Assembly: GCA_008508345.1 (NCBI GenBank)
Contig: QNGE01000101.1
Span: 327,735 to 391,734, forward strand
Direction: 5' to 3'
DNA length: 64,000 nucleotides
From: Paragonimus westermani
Lineage: Eukaryota > Platyhelminthes > Trematoda > Plagiorchiida > Troglotrematidae
The notes beneath the pieces are model-generated. The model saw nothing but the letters and a program-made list of their open reading frames with translations, did no database searches and was not told where the DNA came from. Numbering within the stretch: the first letter of the stretch is position 1; the number at the start of each line of letters is the position of its first letter. The position numbers and the translations under genes are program-made. Positions 1 to 12,400 of this stretch are shown here, one piece after another.

Positions 1-775
1 GAGGTGTATTTCTCTGAAGCTTAAAGGTCGTGTATATAAGACAACGGTGAGGGCCGTATTACTTTACGGCAGCGAAACCTGACCGCTCAGGGTAGAATAC
101 GTGAACCGTCTTCAAGTACTTGACCACCGATGTCTGCGTTCAATCGCTCGTATCGGGTGGCACCAGCGCGTAAGTAACGAAGAGGTTAGGAAGCGGGTGT
201 TTGGTAGTGATTGTCAAACGAGTTCTCTTGTTCAGTCTCTACGTTTTCATAGGCTTAGATGGTTGGGTCACGTATTAAGGATGCCAGCTAGTCGTCTTCC
301 ACACCGAGCACTGTTCGCTGACACTGCGAGAGACTGGTGTAAGGTGCGAGGTGGTCAGATAGTGACCTGGCGTAGGAAAATGAAGTCGTTCATTAAGGGG
401 TTGGCCACTGTGGGTCGTGTTCGTCTTCCCGGCTGGGGCCCTCGCGACTCACAGAGTCGGTGGCTGAAGACCCTCGGTGAGATGGTGGCTAATCGAGCTC
501 AGTGGCGTGAATGTTTTCGTTGTTTGGCCGAGTTGTCTGTGAAGTGAGTGCATTTAATGACGCGGGCAGTGAAAGCCGTAAGGAAGCTGTCTCGCCGATG
601 ACGCTTTACTCTCACTTACAGCTCGGTTGTTTGTTTGCAAGGTGTAGACACCTTGATTTCGAATGCTTGAATATAGACGTAGTCATTGCATTGTCTTCAT
701 GGTTGTGTGGCAGTTAAGCATTAGTGTGAACCAATGATGTATTACTGTCTATAATGATGAGGATGATGATGTGAG
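1..775 (+). mobile_element. RTE-type non-LTR retrotransposon, 3' end
   Basis: Plus-strand C-terminal part of an RTE-clade polyprotein, cut by the left edge. Readable blocks are LKGRVYKTTVRAVLLYGSET, RCLRSIARIGWHQRVSNEEV, HRLRWLGHVLRMPASRLPHR and LPGWGPRDSQSRWLKTL. The 101-547 frame is open, but the conserved Trp after GSET is a TGA at about 81, so the copy is dead. A 3' UTR follows and ends in a TGATGA-type tail at about 750-772, as is usual for RTE elements. It lies in the GPATCH1 gene region, after exon 13. Confidence 0.9.
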
Positions 776-2055
776 TGGGATTTCATACTACTCATACATG
801 TCCTGGCGCTGTTACTGCGCATCTGGAAACATAAGTGACGCAGCACAGAACGCTAGCGGGGACATACGCAAAGGTGAGCTTTGCCTTTGCGCACTATTAC
901 AGACTAAGCAAGAGACGGATATTATCAAACGAACGGGAGTATAAAAAGAAAGGAATAACGGTGATTGTGCTGGTGACAACGAATACATTCGAATGCACTA
1001 GCAGCTAAGTGTCCAATACAAAGATGGCGGAACAAGGCGGAATTTACGAGGGTAATTCAGATATGCACTCAAACGTGATGAATATTTAAGTTTAAGGACT
1101 TCAACAAAACAACCAAAGACGAATAACAGAAACGACAGCAAACAATGGTAATCAGAATAGTTGATTAATTCCAGAGGTGTAAATCAGCAATTCAGAGGTC
1201 AGACAAAAGAGCGAGATGTTGGACACTAGAGAGTGTTTTGATGTCGGCAAACCAATTAGGTCCAAGGAGAAAGGTGATCCCAATACGTCTGACTGCAGAG
1301 TACCTGAGCAAAAGCTGAAGGTCATCATAAATAGTTGAGTGTCAGATAGGCGCAATAACTGCAAATTAAGCTCTGCTAAAATAAAACAGCTATGCCAGAC
1401 ATCAGAGTCGCGTTCCCCTTAAGCACCTGAAGGACGACGAACACACCAACATACGTAACAGCATCTTGAGACAATTGCTATAATAAATTTGAAATGCTGA
1501 GTTCCTTTCAACTAATTCATCAGAGCAGAACACATGATACGATACGTTAACAAGTCGTTTACCACCATCAATCACAAACGTAAAACGTGCCAGTTACAGG
1601 CATGATACCGATAAGGACAAACAGAGACTAGAAACGCCCACAACCAAACTGAGTATTGTGTGACCAAGACCATGACAACCCGCCAAGTTGTCTCAACCGA
1701 CTGTTACATGCCTCATGACAATAAGTCACCAGTTTGACCCAGTAAACTCATTCCAAATACTGTTGCGCAATCGAAACCCAAATTTGCCAGTTTTCTGTGG
1801 AGTGAGGTTTATCCGAATTTACTGGCCAACGTTCGGTGGCACAGTGATTGAAGCAACTTATCGGATTGCCATGGTCTTGATTGCATACTATTAGATGAGC
1901 TTATAGGTGTGTCTAGTCTGACTGTTTTCATCTGTATGGTGAATATAACTGACGTTTTACGTTTGCGACGAATGAGAGTATACGAGATGTTAACGTATCG
2001 GAATACGTCTTCTTTCTGGTCTGAAATAATTTGAAATAAGATCTGATGCATCACA
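776..2055. other. Intronic DNA, nothing recognised
   Basis: A-rich unassigned sequence between two RTE fragments. Open frames here (for example 1152-1364 minus and 1688-1894 plus) show no family motif and no splice-linked GPATCH1 tail. Confidence 0.6.
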
Positions 2056-2200
2056 TCATCATCATCATCATAGACAACAATACATTAGTGGTTCACACTA
2101 ATGCTTACCTGCCACACAACCACGAAAAAAAGCAAACGCGGTATAGGAAGAAAAAAAGAAGGGGATGGGAAGGGACCTAACTACTGAAAATAAATGTCTA
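2056..2200 (-). mobile_element. RTE 3' UTR and tail fragment
   Basis: Reads in reverse as GTGTGGCAGGTAAGCATTAG, then GTGTGAACCACTAATG and a (TGATGA)n tail at 2056-2075. The same sequence ends the plus-strand RTE copy at about 700-770. It is a short 5'-truncated copy without coding sequence. The outer boundary near 2200 is approximate. Confidence 0.75.
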
Positions 2201-3116
2201 TATTCAAACATCACAAGCAGCTTGTTAACTAACTTCCCCAGTCAACTATCATTGGGTTCACACTCCGTCTGACATTTTGAACTGAGGAAATGGGAAACGA
2301 ACCATCAGAAGAAAGGAAATAACTTGTGACTTCCGTTAGACGAATAGGAGCAAGTGTGTTTTAAAACGTTCCTAAAGGTAAGCCGATTAAAACTGAATGA
2401 AACAGTATTCATTTCTAATCACATTTTTCAGAAATCCTTAGCAAACTGAGACGTTTTTCAGTTAGTACAAACCGTCTGGTGTCTCAAAATTCACACTCCA
2501 TTGTCTCCAAACTGCGAATCCTGTAAGCAAGCCACAGGGGACAGTGAAAAATACGTTGAACACCAAGAAGTCTGCTGGCTGAACAAGTGTTCCCCTAGTG
2601 ACATTTGTAGCAGTACTCTACAGAAACGCATGACTGTGAACACGCGAATAGTGACTGAGACTGTAGTAGACGAGTAGGGTTTGGTGGCGGAACAAATGTG
2701 GGTCCGAACGTATGGCCTGCGTTGTCTACGAGGGTGCGGACAACAAAAAGCACACACAGGCAGACGCGATACAACTACGGAATACAAACGCATTTAGGCA
2801 CACTCAACTAGATCACGAAGGAAACCCAAATTACAGAGTAGTTGGAAAACCCTTACCGAAATCCGGGGGTAGGGCAGGTCCATGGAGAAATGTGGGATCC
2901 GGCTCATGAGATAATTCGTCTGAGTTCGATTTGCCCTCCTGATTACAATCTTGTCTTAAAGATCGTGAAGTGATTCGTGACAAATCGGATAACGGAGCAC
3001 CTGAGAAGAATAGAATAGATAAAAAACGAGCGAGTAGTTACGCTCAAGAAAGAACAAAAATGAAGAGACGATTCGGATGGATCATACTGCTGCTCATGGT
3101 TAAAAGGACGGCTTAC
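2201..3116. other. GPATCH1 intron 13 (part), nothing recognised
   Basis: Sequence after the exon 13 donor. No downstream acceptor followed by a lysine-rich reading frame was found. Confidence 0.5.
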
Positions 3117-3429
3117 CCATATCGCCTGTTGGTTGGAATAAACGAGCGAAAAAAGAAGCTCGGTCGGATTCCGGAATCCACGAGTTGTCAGCAATCGCAC
3201 GGTTGTTTGTAGCGGGAGATAGTTGGGATGGGGGCTTATTGGGCAGTTGCTCCGTTATCGAGGTCTGCTCCTGATCATCGGATTCTGACGAGCTGAGTTC
3301 TTCATCCGAGGCGAAAATCGACTTGAAGAGATCCATCGATGGACGGCCGTCTGGAACGTCGTCTACAAGATCAGAACCATCCGCCTGAACGGGTAAAGAC
3401 GGACCTATCCGACGTGGACCCGGTGAAGT
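3117..3429 (-). CDS. GPATCH1: GPATCH1 exon 13 (last exon seen)
   Basis: Residues 850-953: [20 protein letters not shown], then SESDDQEQ, matching the vertebrate SMDLFRAIFASSSDE block. The acceptor is CACTCTAG. The donor GTAAGC at 3116 leaves phase 1, so at least one more coding exon is expected. The lysine-rich C-terminus was not found between 1 and 3116 and probably lies beyond the left edge. Confidence 0.92.
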
Positions 3430-6400
3430 CTAGAGTGAAATGAACCATACTATTTGCTACGTTTGTCCAACGGTAAACAGATTCAGACCACAAACGACCA
3501 GCATCAATTTAGGTAACTATGGGGTAAAAGTGTACAATTAGTAGGTGACAGTTGGCACGGTACGCCAAATAACTCCACAGAGACAGGCAGCTCAACAAGT
3601 AATGCAAACGCCCGGAAAAATATTCCCAGACAGTTATAACCATTAGTAAATTTTAAAGCAAGAAGAAAAACTAGTGTTGGCTCGTCAATACCGAATAAAC
3701 AGCAACACGGAAACCTTTAGTTTATTAAAGTTTACATTGCTTCGGGAAGGACGTAAAAAACTGAACATTAGATTTCAAACATTGTAACCCGTATGACACA
3801 CATTATAGCCTTGACCTAAGGAAGCATTAGTTCTACATATTGTTTTCGAACAAATGATACAGGTTTCAGCCGGATTACTGTGACAGCCTGAGCAAATTTC
3901 AAGACCCGTGGGTTTCGGTAGTGCAATACAATGGCGGAAGCTGATGCCAACTCTACGATGTAGTCAGTTGATAGGATGCTTCGTCCGGTCGATGAATCTG
4001 AAGGTCTAGGATTTTCAGCGGCTACTGTATCGTAGGGTTATGAGACCTGTTTACAAACCAACTTGAAAACACGTTCCTAAACTCAGGGTAACATGTGAAG
4101 CAGAAGCTGATGAAAATCTACTCTAACTGGGTATTTGTATCTTACGTAGGATCGACGGATCAATCAAACGTGGCACATGAGGAAAACCAGCGTAGTCTAG
4201 TCAATACATATCATCTATTAGTAACAATCAGGTGGAACATACGCGGGGTATGGTGAGAATATTATTCACCAGGGCGCATCGTATCTACAACTAGAGATAC
4301 TCACGAATCAGGGCAGAAGTGGAAACCTCTGGTTACAGACCCCGCAAGTCGTAAGCACGATGAGGTAGCCGAGAAACTAGTATGCGATGAGCTATCGTCC
4401 AAAGAGAATATGGTGACGTTGCGGACGACCCAAACAATTGACTTTCCGCTGAAATGGATTTACAACGTCGCCAATCAGATGTACAACCTACCTATGCTCT
4501 CGATCGAAGGATATCGACCTACGGGGTCAAATCATACTACGTGTATTACTTCTTCTGTAACCGCGGAGAAAGTTACATGGGCAGGACCGATAGATCATTG
4601 ACCTCAAGAATGTTTATCTGAAAACACTTATTTGTGAAACTTAGGCTGCCGTGGGCATAGTTCGTAGCGAATGCCATTCAGGTCATAGTGTCTGACGTTC
4701 ACCTCTTAGTTTATCTTCCCCGAATTACTGTAGGCGATGAGTTGAAAGTCTGTCATTTGTTATTTCGTATTGAAGAGCCAATAGTTGATGCCACTACTAG
4801 TGTGCATCTTGAATTTTTTGTTCAAAACACATCACACTAATATGATCACAGAAGGAAACCACTACAATCCATCTAACACGGTGACGTATGGGTAGGGCAC
4901 TGCGGCGTCTACACTTCAATGTAAAATCAAGGAATCAGTGAGCAGAGCCAGATAGCACTTTCTGAGCATCGTGGCGATCGTCACTTAGTGTTGCGTAACC
5001 TGTGGCTAGTGCGGAACAAATAAAACCCTTCCATCCACACCGACCACATATTACCTGACAAACGGTGTATACACAGTCAACAATGATAGGGGACAATGAG
5101 AGAATGGAACGAGAGCACAGTCAACTTAGGCTTGAATATGGATTTGGAAGGAGCAGTTAAATTGATTCACACTGCTTTCCATCAAAGATAACGACAATGG
5201 CAGTGAAAATGCGGATGACGAAAGGTTTGGGGCTACCTACTATGGGTTTCAATGCAGCCGCAAATTGTTTTAGAGCCAAATCCGCGTTCAACTAGGTGCA
5301 TCATATGACACTAAGGTGTACGCGAAAACATAAGAAATCAGATGAAAGCAGTAGGGGCAAAATGTGAAAAACCGTTCAGAGACGTAGACGGCTGAAGTAT
5401 AGACTGATGATAGCAACAAATCGACCGATAAGTCGAGTATTCCGTAACGGTGCCTCAGACGACTGGTCTGAGCTATAAGGTTGATAATCAAAACGTAGCG
5501 CAGAGAAGTGTGGAGGTATCAGCAGGGTGGTCACTACAAATCACCAGGATTCCAGGTTGGAGCCTGTGGCTTACATGATTTGTAAATGGAAACACCAGAT
5601 TCAACAGAATAAACATCGTTGTTTTCTGGCTATGTTGTTTGTGGAGTAATGACGATCACTGAAATAAAAAGGCGATATCAGTAAAGAAGCCTACTGTCCA
5701 GTGAATGTCAGATTACTCCCGCTTGCAAATTGTTTTCAAGTGCTAAGTGTAGGCACTGTGATACGCATAGTTTGTGTCTAAAAATAAGGTAACGTTTCCC
5801 CTTCTAGTTTGTAACCTAACCAGGAGTAGCCATCACAGTTATGTGACAGCTAAGCAAAACTCAACCAATGAGGTGCTACTTCTAACGACAACGAGAATGA
5901 TTGTGCAGTGATTATGCACGTGACAGACAATAACCCGGGATACTCCAAACAAAGTAGGTGGTGCAACGGTCTAACACAAAAGGCACTAGAGTGTAAAATA
6001 TCCGCACCAAATTTAGTACGAATGAAGTTGAACAGCTTGGGCGTCGTGTTTAACATGTTATTGATAAACAGATTGAGAATAACACAACGTTACGAGCAAG
6101 TTGTAATACTCTACGTTTCAACCACCTCTAGAGAAAGGCCAACCGAAGTGGTTGAAACGTTGAGTATTACAACTTGCACTGGAGTTTGCTTTGAAGAAGC
6201 CCACACGAAGCTAAGGACACTGGCTTAGTAATCCCAGCAGAATTGGATCAAACTAGACCGCAAACACCATGAATGCGGGATTTCCGTCAACGCTCTGCGT
6301 GTTCAAATAGAATATTAAACTTCGATTGAAATCAACAACGAGAAAGGGTTCTCACTGATTCCTGCCCAGAGGAAGTGGTGTTTTGAGGTGTATCCGATAA

Positions 6401-9400
6401 TTTCGATTCTGGCATTTGTGAATTAGCTGCCTCCGCGGCTTCAAAAAGGCACGCAAACAAAGCTGCACCACGCGAGTTCGGAATGTTAACAACACGCCTT
6501 GGAAGCGGTTTGGACTGGTCGCGAGTGGGTTCACCAGCGCTACCGTCTGCTTGTGGATTAGACAATGACAACTCTGCTTCCGGTTCACGTGTCACAACAG
6601 GCTCGCCGATGTGCACATCTTCCTCGTCCTCATCCAAATCGTCTACCTCCATTCCGCGGTTGACGTCCAGCAGGTCAAATAAGGAAAACTCCACAGAAGC
6701 ATCCCCTTCCTTGCGCCGACCGATGCCTCTCCGTCGAAAGGGATTACGAGGCCGCCGTTCATCAGGGCAACCAACAAACGTAGAACTACAAACCGCACAA
6801 AGGTAATGAAGCAGTATGTTTAACGTACGGTTGCAGGTATTTTTTAAACTGGACATATTCATTCATTCATAAAGGTCGTGAACGTGACCAGTGTTTTGGT
6901 TTTATCCGTCAGTCACCGCAAGAGTAATGTGGAATGTTCCAGGATAAAAGAATTTTAATAAATTAAAGTGGATGTAAAAAGGTTAGACAGCGAACCGAGA
7001 TATATTGCGAACGCAGGTACATCACCGACAGCAGTGTGCTGCCATCTCGAACAAAGTTTCTAACAGGCGCGTTGAGTGATCATCAGGTTCCCAATGAGAC
7101 AGTCGACAACAAACTGTACTCAACTCAAATTTCGTGAAAACGTCGCTGTCTGAACACCAAGCAATTTTTCTTAACCGTTGGTAATCTCAATGTATGACAA
7201 ACACTCAACTGGTATGCGGTGTGTGTGGCCCAGCTGTCGCAGACCGTGTGTCTACCTCACAGGTGGTCATTGGTGGTTACGTAGTTTCACATTCAGTGAG
7301 AGCCAACTGCGGGTTATCCAACCTTCCTCCTTAGTTTTGAAATCCGGTATTATTCCTCCGTATTTTGAATATCCTTTGGTTACGTTATAAATCAACTATC
7401 TTAACACAGGCCTTCAGAGCGCAATCAGGGATTTTAGGATTCTGCTTTCGAATAGATTGCCAACCATTCACACTTTAGTCCATAATCATTTAATCTCAGT
7501 GTGTTGAGTATGAACACAGAAGCACATGTTGGATGATAACTGAACGACTACCGGTATGCAGTGAAAGTCAGGTAGGCAGTCGATACTGTGAAGCAAGCGG
7601 AAAACTGAGCGATATCCGACCAGCGAAGCAAACAAAGAGCAAGAGAAATGTACTTTACACACATGCCCATTTCGTGTCGACTAAACGCTGCAATTTTGAT
7701 CTAATCGATTAGTTAAATGGGACGGTGCGGTCATTTCAATGATGTGATAGCCGGTGATGATCTGATGGAATTCGTCCCTTCATTGTTCACATCATAAAGC
7801 ATCCACCTACATGTGACAATATAGACAGCCACATCAAAGCTGGATAATGTCAGACAGATCAAACCAAGACGGCAGAGGTATTCGGAAAATCCCATGTTTA
7901 AAACCGTAACTAGATGATTGATAGGTGTGAACACTTGGATATATTGAGTTCCTCATCAGATTCGGTATTGATAATGGACATGCAAGAGAACTGTTGCCGA
8001 GCAACAGATAGAATTCATTGAAATGAGGTGGGTGGATGGTGTATAGAATTTATGTTTGCTTAGAAACAAAAACACAACGGATGATGTGCGAAATAAGACA
8101 GGTCATAGAAAACAATTTCGTAAGGAACGCTGTGATTTAGAAAGAGATAACCTCACAAAAAAATACGAAACCAAGAAGACGCAAAGGTAGGTCACTGCAC
8201 CAGTCAACGAACAGAGCCTATCCAGTCGAGGAACAAAAAAAATATTGAACAAACGGGGATATGGACTCAATGTCACCAGGATACGACAAAATCCAAGACG
8301 TCCCGGATGACTTACTCTGGATAAGGGTTAGGTACATTGACTCGTTTGCACAAAATGCCGTCAGGGTGCCAAGTTAAACGCCTTCGTGTCAGTGCACCGT
8401 AATGCTCTGTGGCTACTGCCCGATCACGAGGCTCGACAGTTTCAAGGTTCTGAAGCAAGATTACAGGGCACAGGGAAGGAAACGACTCTGTAGTAAGCAA
8501 CGTTGCTAATAACATTATCAGTATTACTGTGTTTAAGCAATCAAGGGCAAGACGTTGAGAACACCATGTGGTTGCAAAAGCGTCCACAAGAAGATACAAC
8601 AAGAGAGTACAGCAAGATCTATGAGAAGAATTTCCTACGGTTTCTCTCACCTCATTTCACAAACATCCCGCCGAACGCGATTATTCGTCCTCTCGCTTAA
8701 GTTATCGGGCCAGAGGCTTGGGGAATGTCGAAACTCCTATCAGAAAATATCTCAATATCCACAAGCTAAGATGCCAAGTGTCCACTTCGCAGCACATGTC
8801 GCTCAGCAGAATCGAAGGCATATTCCACCTTGGATTCGTATTCGTAATGCGTGATCGGACCATCCGAATCAGTATGTTGTCACCGGTTAAGTGAGTGAAC
8901 TTGTTCAAACCTCATGACTGAAAACATGCCGCCTAAAATTATCTCGGTCACCAGGCCATGTCATCTGATGCATGCAACCGAAGTAAAAAAAACCGCCGGG
9001 CATAAAACACAAAATGCCAGATATCCCCGAGCCTTAGTTATCACGTTTCGCAGCAGTACAACGGAACTGCATTTACTGTCATAATCGAATAAAGCAAACT
9101 ACTAAGGAATACCCCCCAGAACCTTCGATGCTTCTGAACAATTCTGTTACAGTGCATATTGTACGTTGTACGGATCGGCCTCCCACAGTACCCATCCTTG
9201 GAAAGAAATTACACAAATCGCCGACTCAACACAAAACTTCCACGTAACTTAAAATCTTCAGAAGTCGCAGTTCGACTAACTATGCCACAAGGAGACACCT
9301 GCACTCACTTCTACTTTGGCCCGGAAAGCCTTTTCCTCTTTCTCGGACAACTCTTTGCTGATGTCCATGCAACCGGCTGATCGGAAACGTGAAGAGAGCA

Positions 9401-12400
9401 GATTAGCCACCAGCTGTTGTTTGTGGGCCGGTAGATGTGTGGTAAGCGGAGTGCTCCGCGCAAGCACAATCGGGGGTGGCTGTGATCCCGTCGTATCGTT
9501 AGTACCGGAGTCAGCAATGGGCGTAGGGAGTGCCGTTTGTAGTTTGGCAGCGTGTAAAATGGCGCTAAATGCGTTCAGTTCCCGATCCCGATCCTCACCG
9601 GATAAATCAACACCACCGGAGCAGCGAGTGTAGGCCAACTCGGCTGTGTTGGAGAATGAGAGGAACAGAGTGAGTCAAAAAAACAATATCCGCGAGAGTA
9701 AGCTGAAATTAGTATAAGTCGTGGTCTATCATAAGAGCTGTGACAAAGTTTATGGAACTTCAGGCGATATTGTGAATAGTAAAACTACATGGGGGCTAAA
9801 TGACTTCTGCAAAAGCACACCTTCTAACACACTGGCATGAGCTCAGCCTTCTTGTGAAGGGATGAGCATAGATAACATTGTGCGATGACGTGTTTTACCC
9901 TACTCTCAAACTTTTAAAAAATCACATTGGCAGTAGTCCCTAAGGTACTAGCACCATGCAGTGCAACGATTGTAAGGCAATGATGAATGCGCAACTATCT
10001 GGTTTCACGAGGTTTATGAGCTCCTATATATCTTACTTAGGTCAACCGTGTTTGCTATATTGTACGGTGTTTGCGGACGTTGTCTTGAGCCGCCAGTGGC
10101 AGTTTGGGGGCTAGTGTAAGATTTTGCTTCGGAGGGTGATAACTTTGACATTAAAGCATGCTTAAAGAGATGCTATCGGGAGCTTGAGTGGACCCAAAAA
10201 GGGATCAACACTGTTTGTCGACGACAACGTAGACAAGAACGGTTGTCAGCCGCGCACGTGTTGTGGGTTTGTGAAGTCCAGCCAAGATTTTCGTCTATTT
10301 CCTAATGCTACTCACTTCTACCAGTTTTTCTCCTGTGGTAGTGTAAAATACGCGATGATGAAACAATTCGCCCGAAGAGCGCTGTGTTACCATGGTGTTG
10401 GTATGAAACGATCGTAGAAATCTACAAGGTAAATTGAGGAGTTAACATCACGCCACAGGTTGATCACGCCAGTGAGCCTGAATGCCAACGTCATTGCATT
10501 AGGCACATTAGGGTTGAGTACTCAAATCTAACTGACAGCACAGTAACGAAGTGTCATTTATCGACGAATTAAGAATATTGGGCTTCTCCTTGTGTCACAA
10601 TATTATAAGACTATTTTGACTGACTTTAACTCTGTCGACATAAACTGAGAAACAACATGCAACACAGCCCGAAAATCAGGCACTGAGGGAAAACCAAACT
10701 CGAGTTTGACCAAGCCCTCCCTTGAAATTACTTAATCAAGACTCCGAGATCCTCACCAATAAGCAGCAAGTGGACGGGCTTCAAAGATGCAGTGCATGAA
10801 TGACAATCCGGGGGAGATAATTTCATTAACGGGATTTTTCGCTGGTAGAGCGTTTTGAAGCAACAAAAAAAGTGACCAAGAGTACCGTTGTCTGCGTAAA
10901 CCACATCTACCAGTGATCTCTGATACTCATTCTACTGAAAGACGATGTAACCTCTGAAATATCGTAAGCCTTCCGTCTCTAATCTTTTTCCACGGATTAA
11001 AATCAAGTGTAGGAACTCAACAACCACCCAACATCGCCCGTTTATCACGCCATAAATTGCCCAGTGGAATTATTTCTGTAAGGCAGAGTAGAAAATAAAT
11101 CAGCAGCGATGCCGAACACAAACTTGGCTTGGCGATAACACGACGTTTACGGTTCACTACGCGTCATCTCATCCTATAATAAACCACACTGTAGCAAAAC
11201 TCATCACCGAGGGAGCACCAGCAAACTGTAGGCATTTAGTGTTCACAATCTCAAACTGTAACTGACGCTGTCCACGTCTGCATTCATCATGTAAAAACAG
11301 AAGGGCAGGAACACCCCAGTTGATAGCATTGGGGTTACGGGCTGAAACTTATGTCTACCAAGGATATTGTAGACGCTGTTTGCCATAAAGAGAGTAAAAC
11401 CATTGGTATGTAACCAATAACGTGTAACTTTTCGGCGCTGCAGCCAAAACAGAGCTCGTTCCAGAGCCCTACGATAAACCGCGTTGTTCTGGCCAGTTTG
11501 TCTTCCACTAGTGTGTTGACGCTCATCGCTTTTGCGCCAATTGATTAATCATTTGCTTACGACCAACTGTAGTGAAATCGGATTGGGGCGATTTCCTGAT
11601 TGGAGAGCGTTCAGCCAAACAGAACTCACGTACAAGCTGCTGTGGGCAGAATTGCAGTCGAGTGGCGCCAACCAGTCAAAAACGGCGATCAGCTGCTGCA
11701 TCGGATTTGTTTGGGAGAGGTGATGATTAGAACGAACTGTTTGAACGCGTGTCACATTTAAACAACCGATTTGCCTGAAGCAACATAGTGGAACGTAGTA
11801 ACGGACGAGGCAATCAAAACGCACAAACGCCTGCTGTCCAATAGCAATCGTTAATACTGTTGTTATTGTTGTTGTTTCCGATAAACTAAGATTGTTTAGT
11901 GCCGCTCAGGTTCGTGTTGTTCTGGTTTTCTCGATTTGGTAGCCTAGTACGCCACACCAACGGTGCTCGTCTGCTATCCAGTCATTTTCACCAGTTTGTC
12001 CGTAAAGGCTCATCACCACTCAATGGTTTTCTCCAGAACGTAAACTTCTTTCAGTTGTCACATTATTCAGCATCCATAGAAATTTATTACATTGAGCTAA
12101 TCAAACATGCCGTTAACGTGTTGTTAGGCACCAAAAACTCTACTCGATTTTATACGCCCATCCTAGTGGACTATCAGACCAAACAATCAAGTTAGTTGAA
12201 GTCCGCCAGTCGGCCTTCCAATATACCTAAATGTGTCGATATGTTTTTCTCGTCTTTGAAAGGTAAGCAATTTGAGAAACTTTCTAACTGTTTATTCTTT
12301 ACATAAGTAATAAACCGTTATTACTTTTTTCTTTTGCGGATAACAGTGTTAGGGTTATTACGTACATACATATTCGAACTAAGTATACTAGATCACCGAA

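Noticed and set aside
6483..6806. 107-aa plus-strand open frame, serine-rich
   Set aside because: Exact antisense of GPATCH1 exon 12, whose minus-strand product is conserved and spliced in frame.
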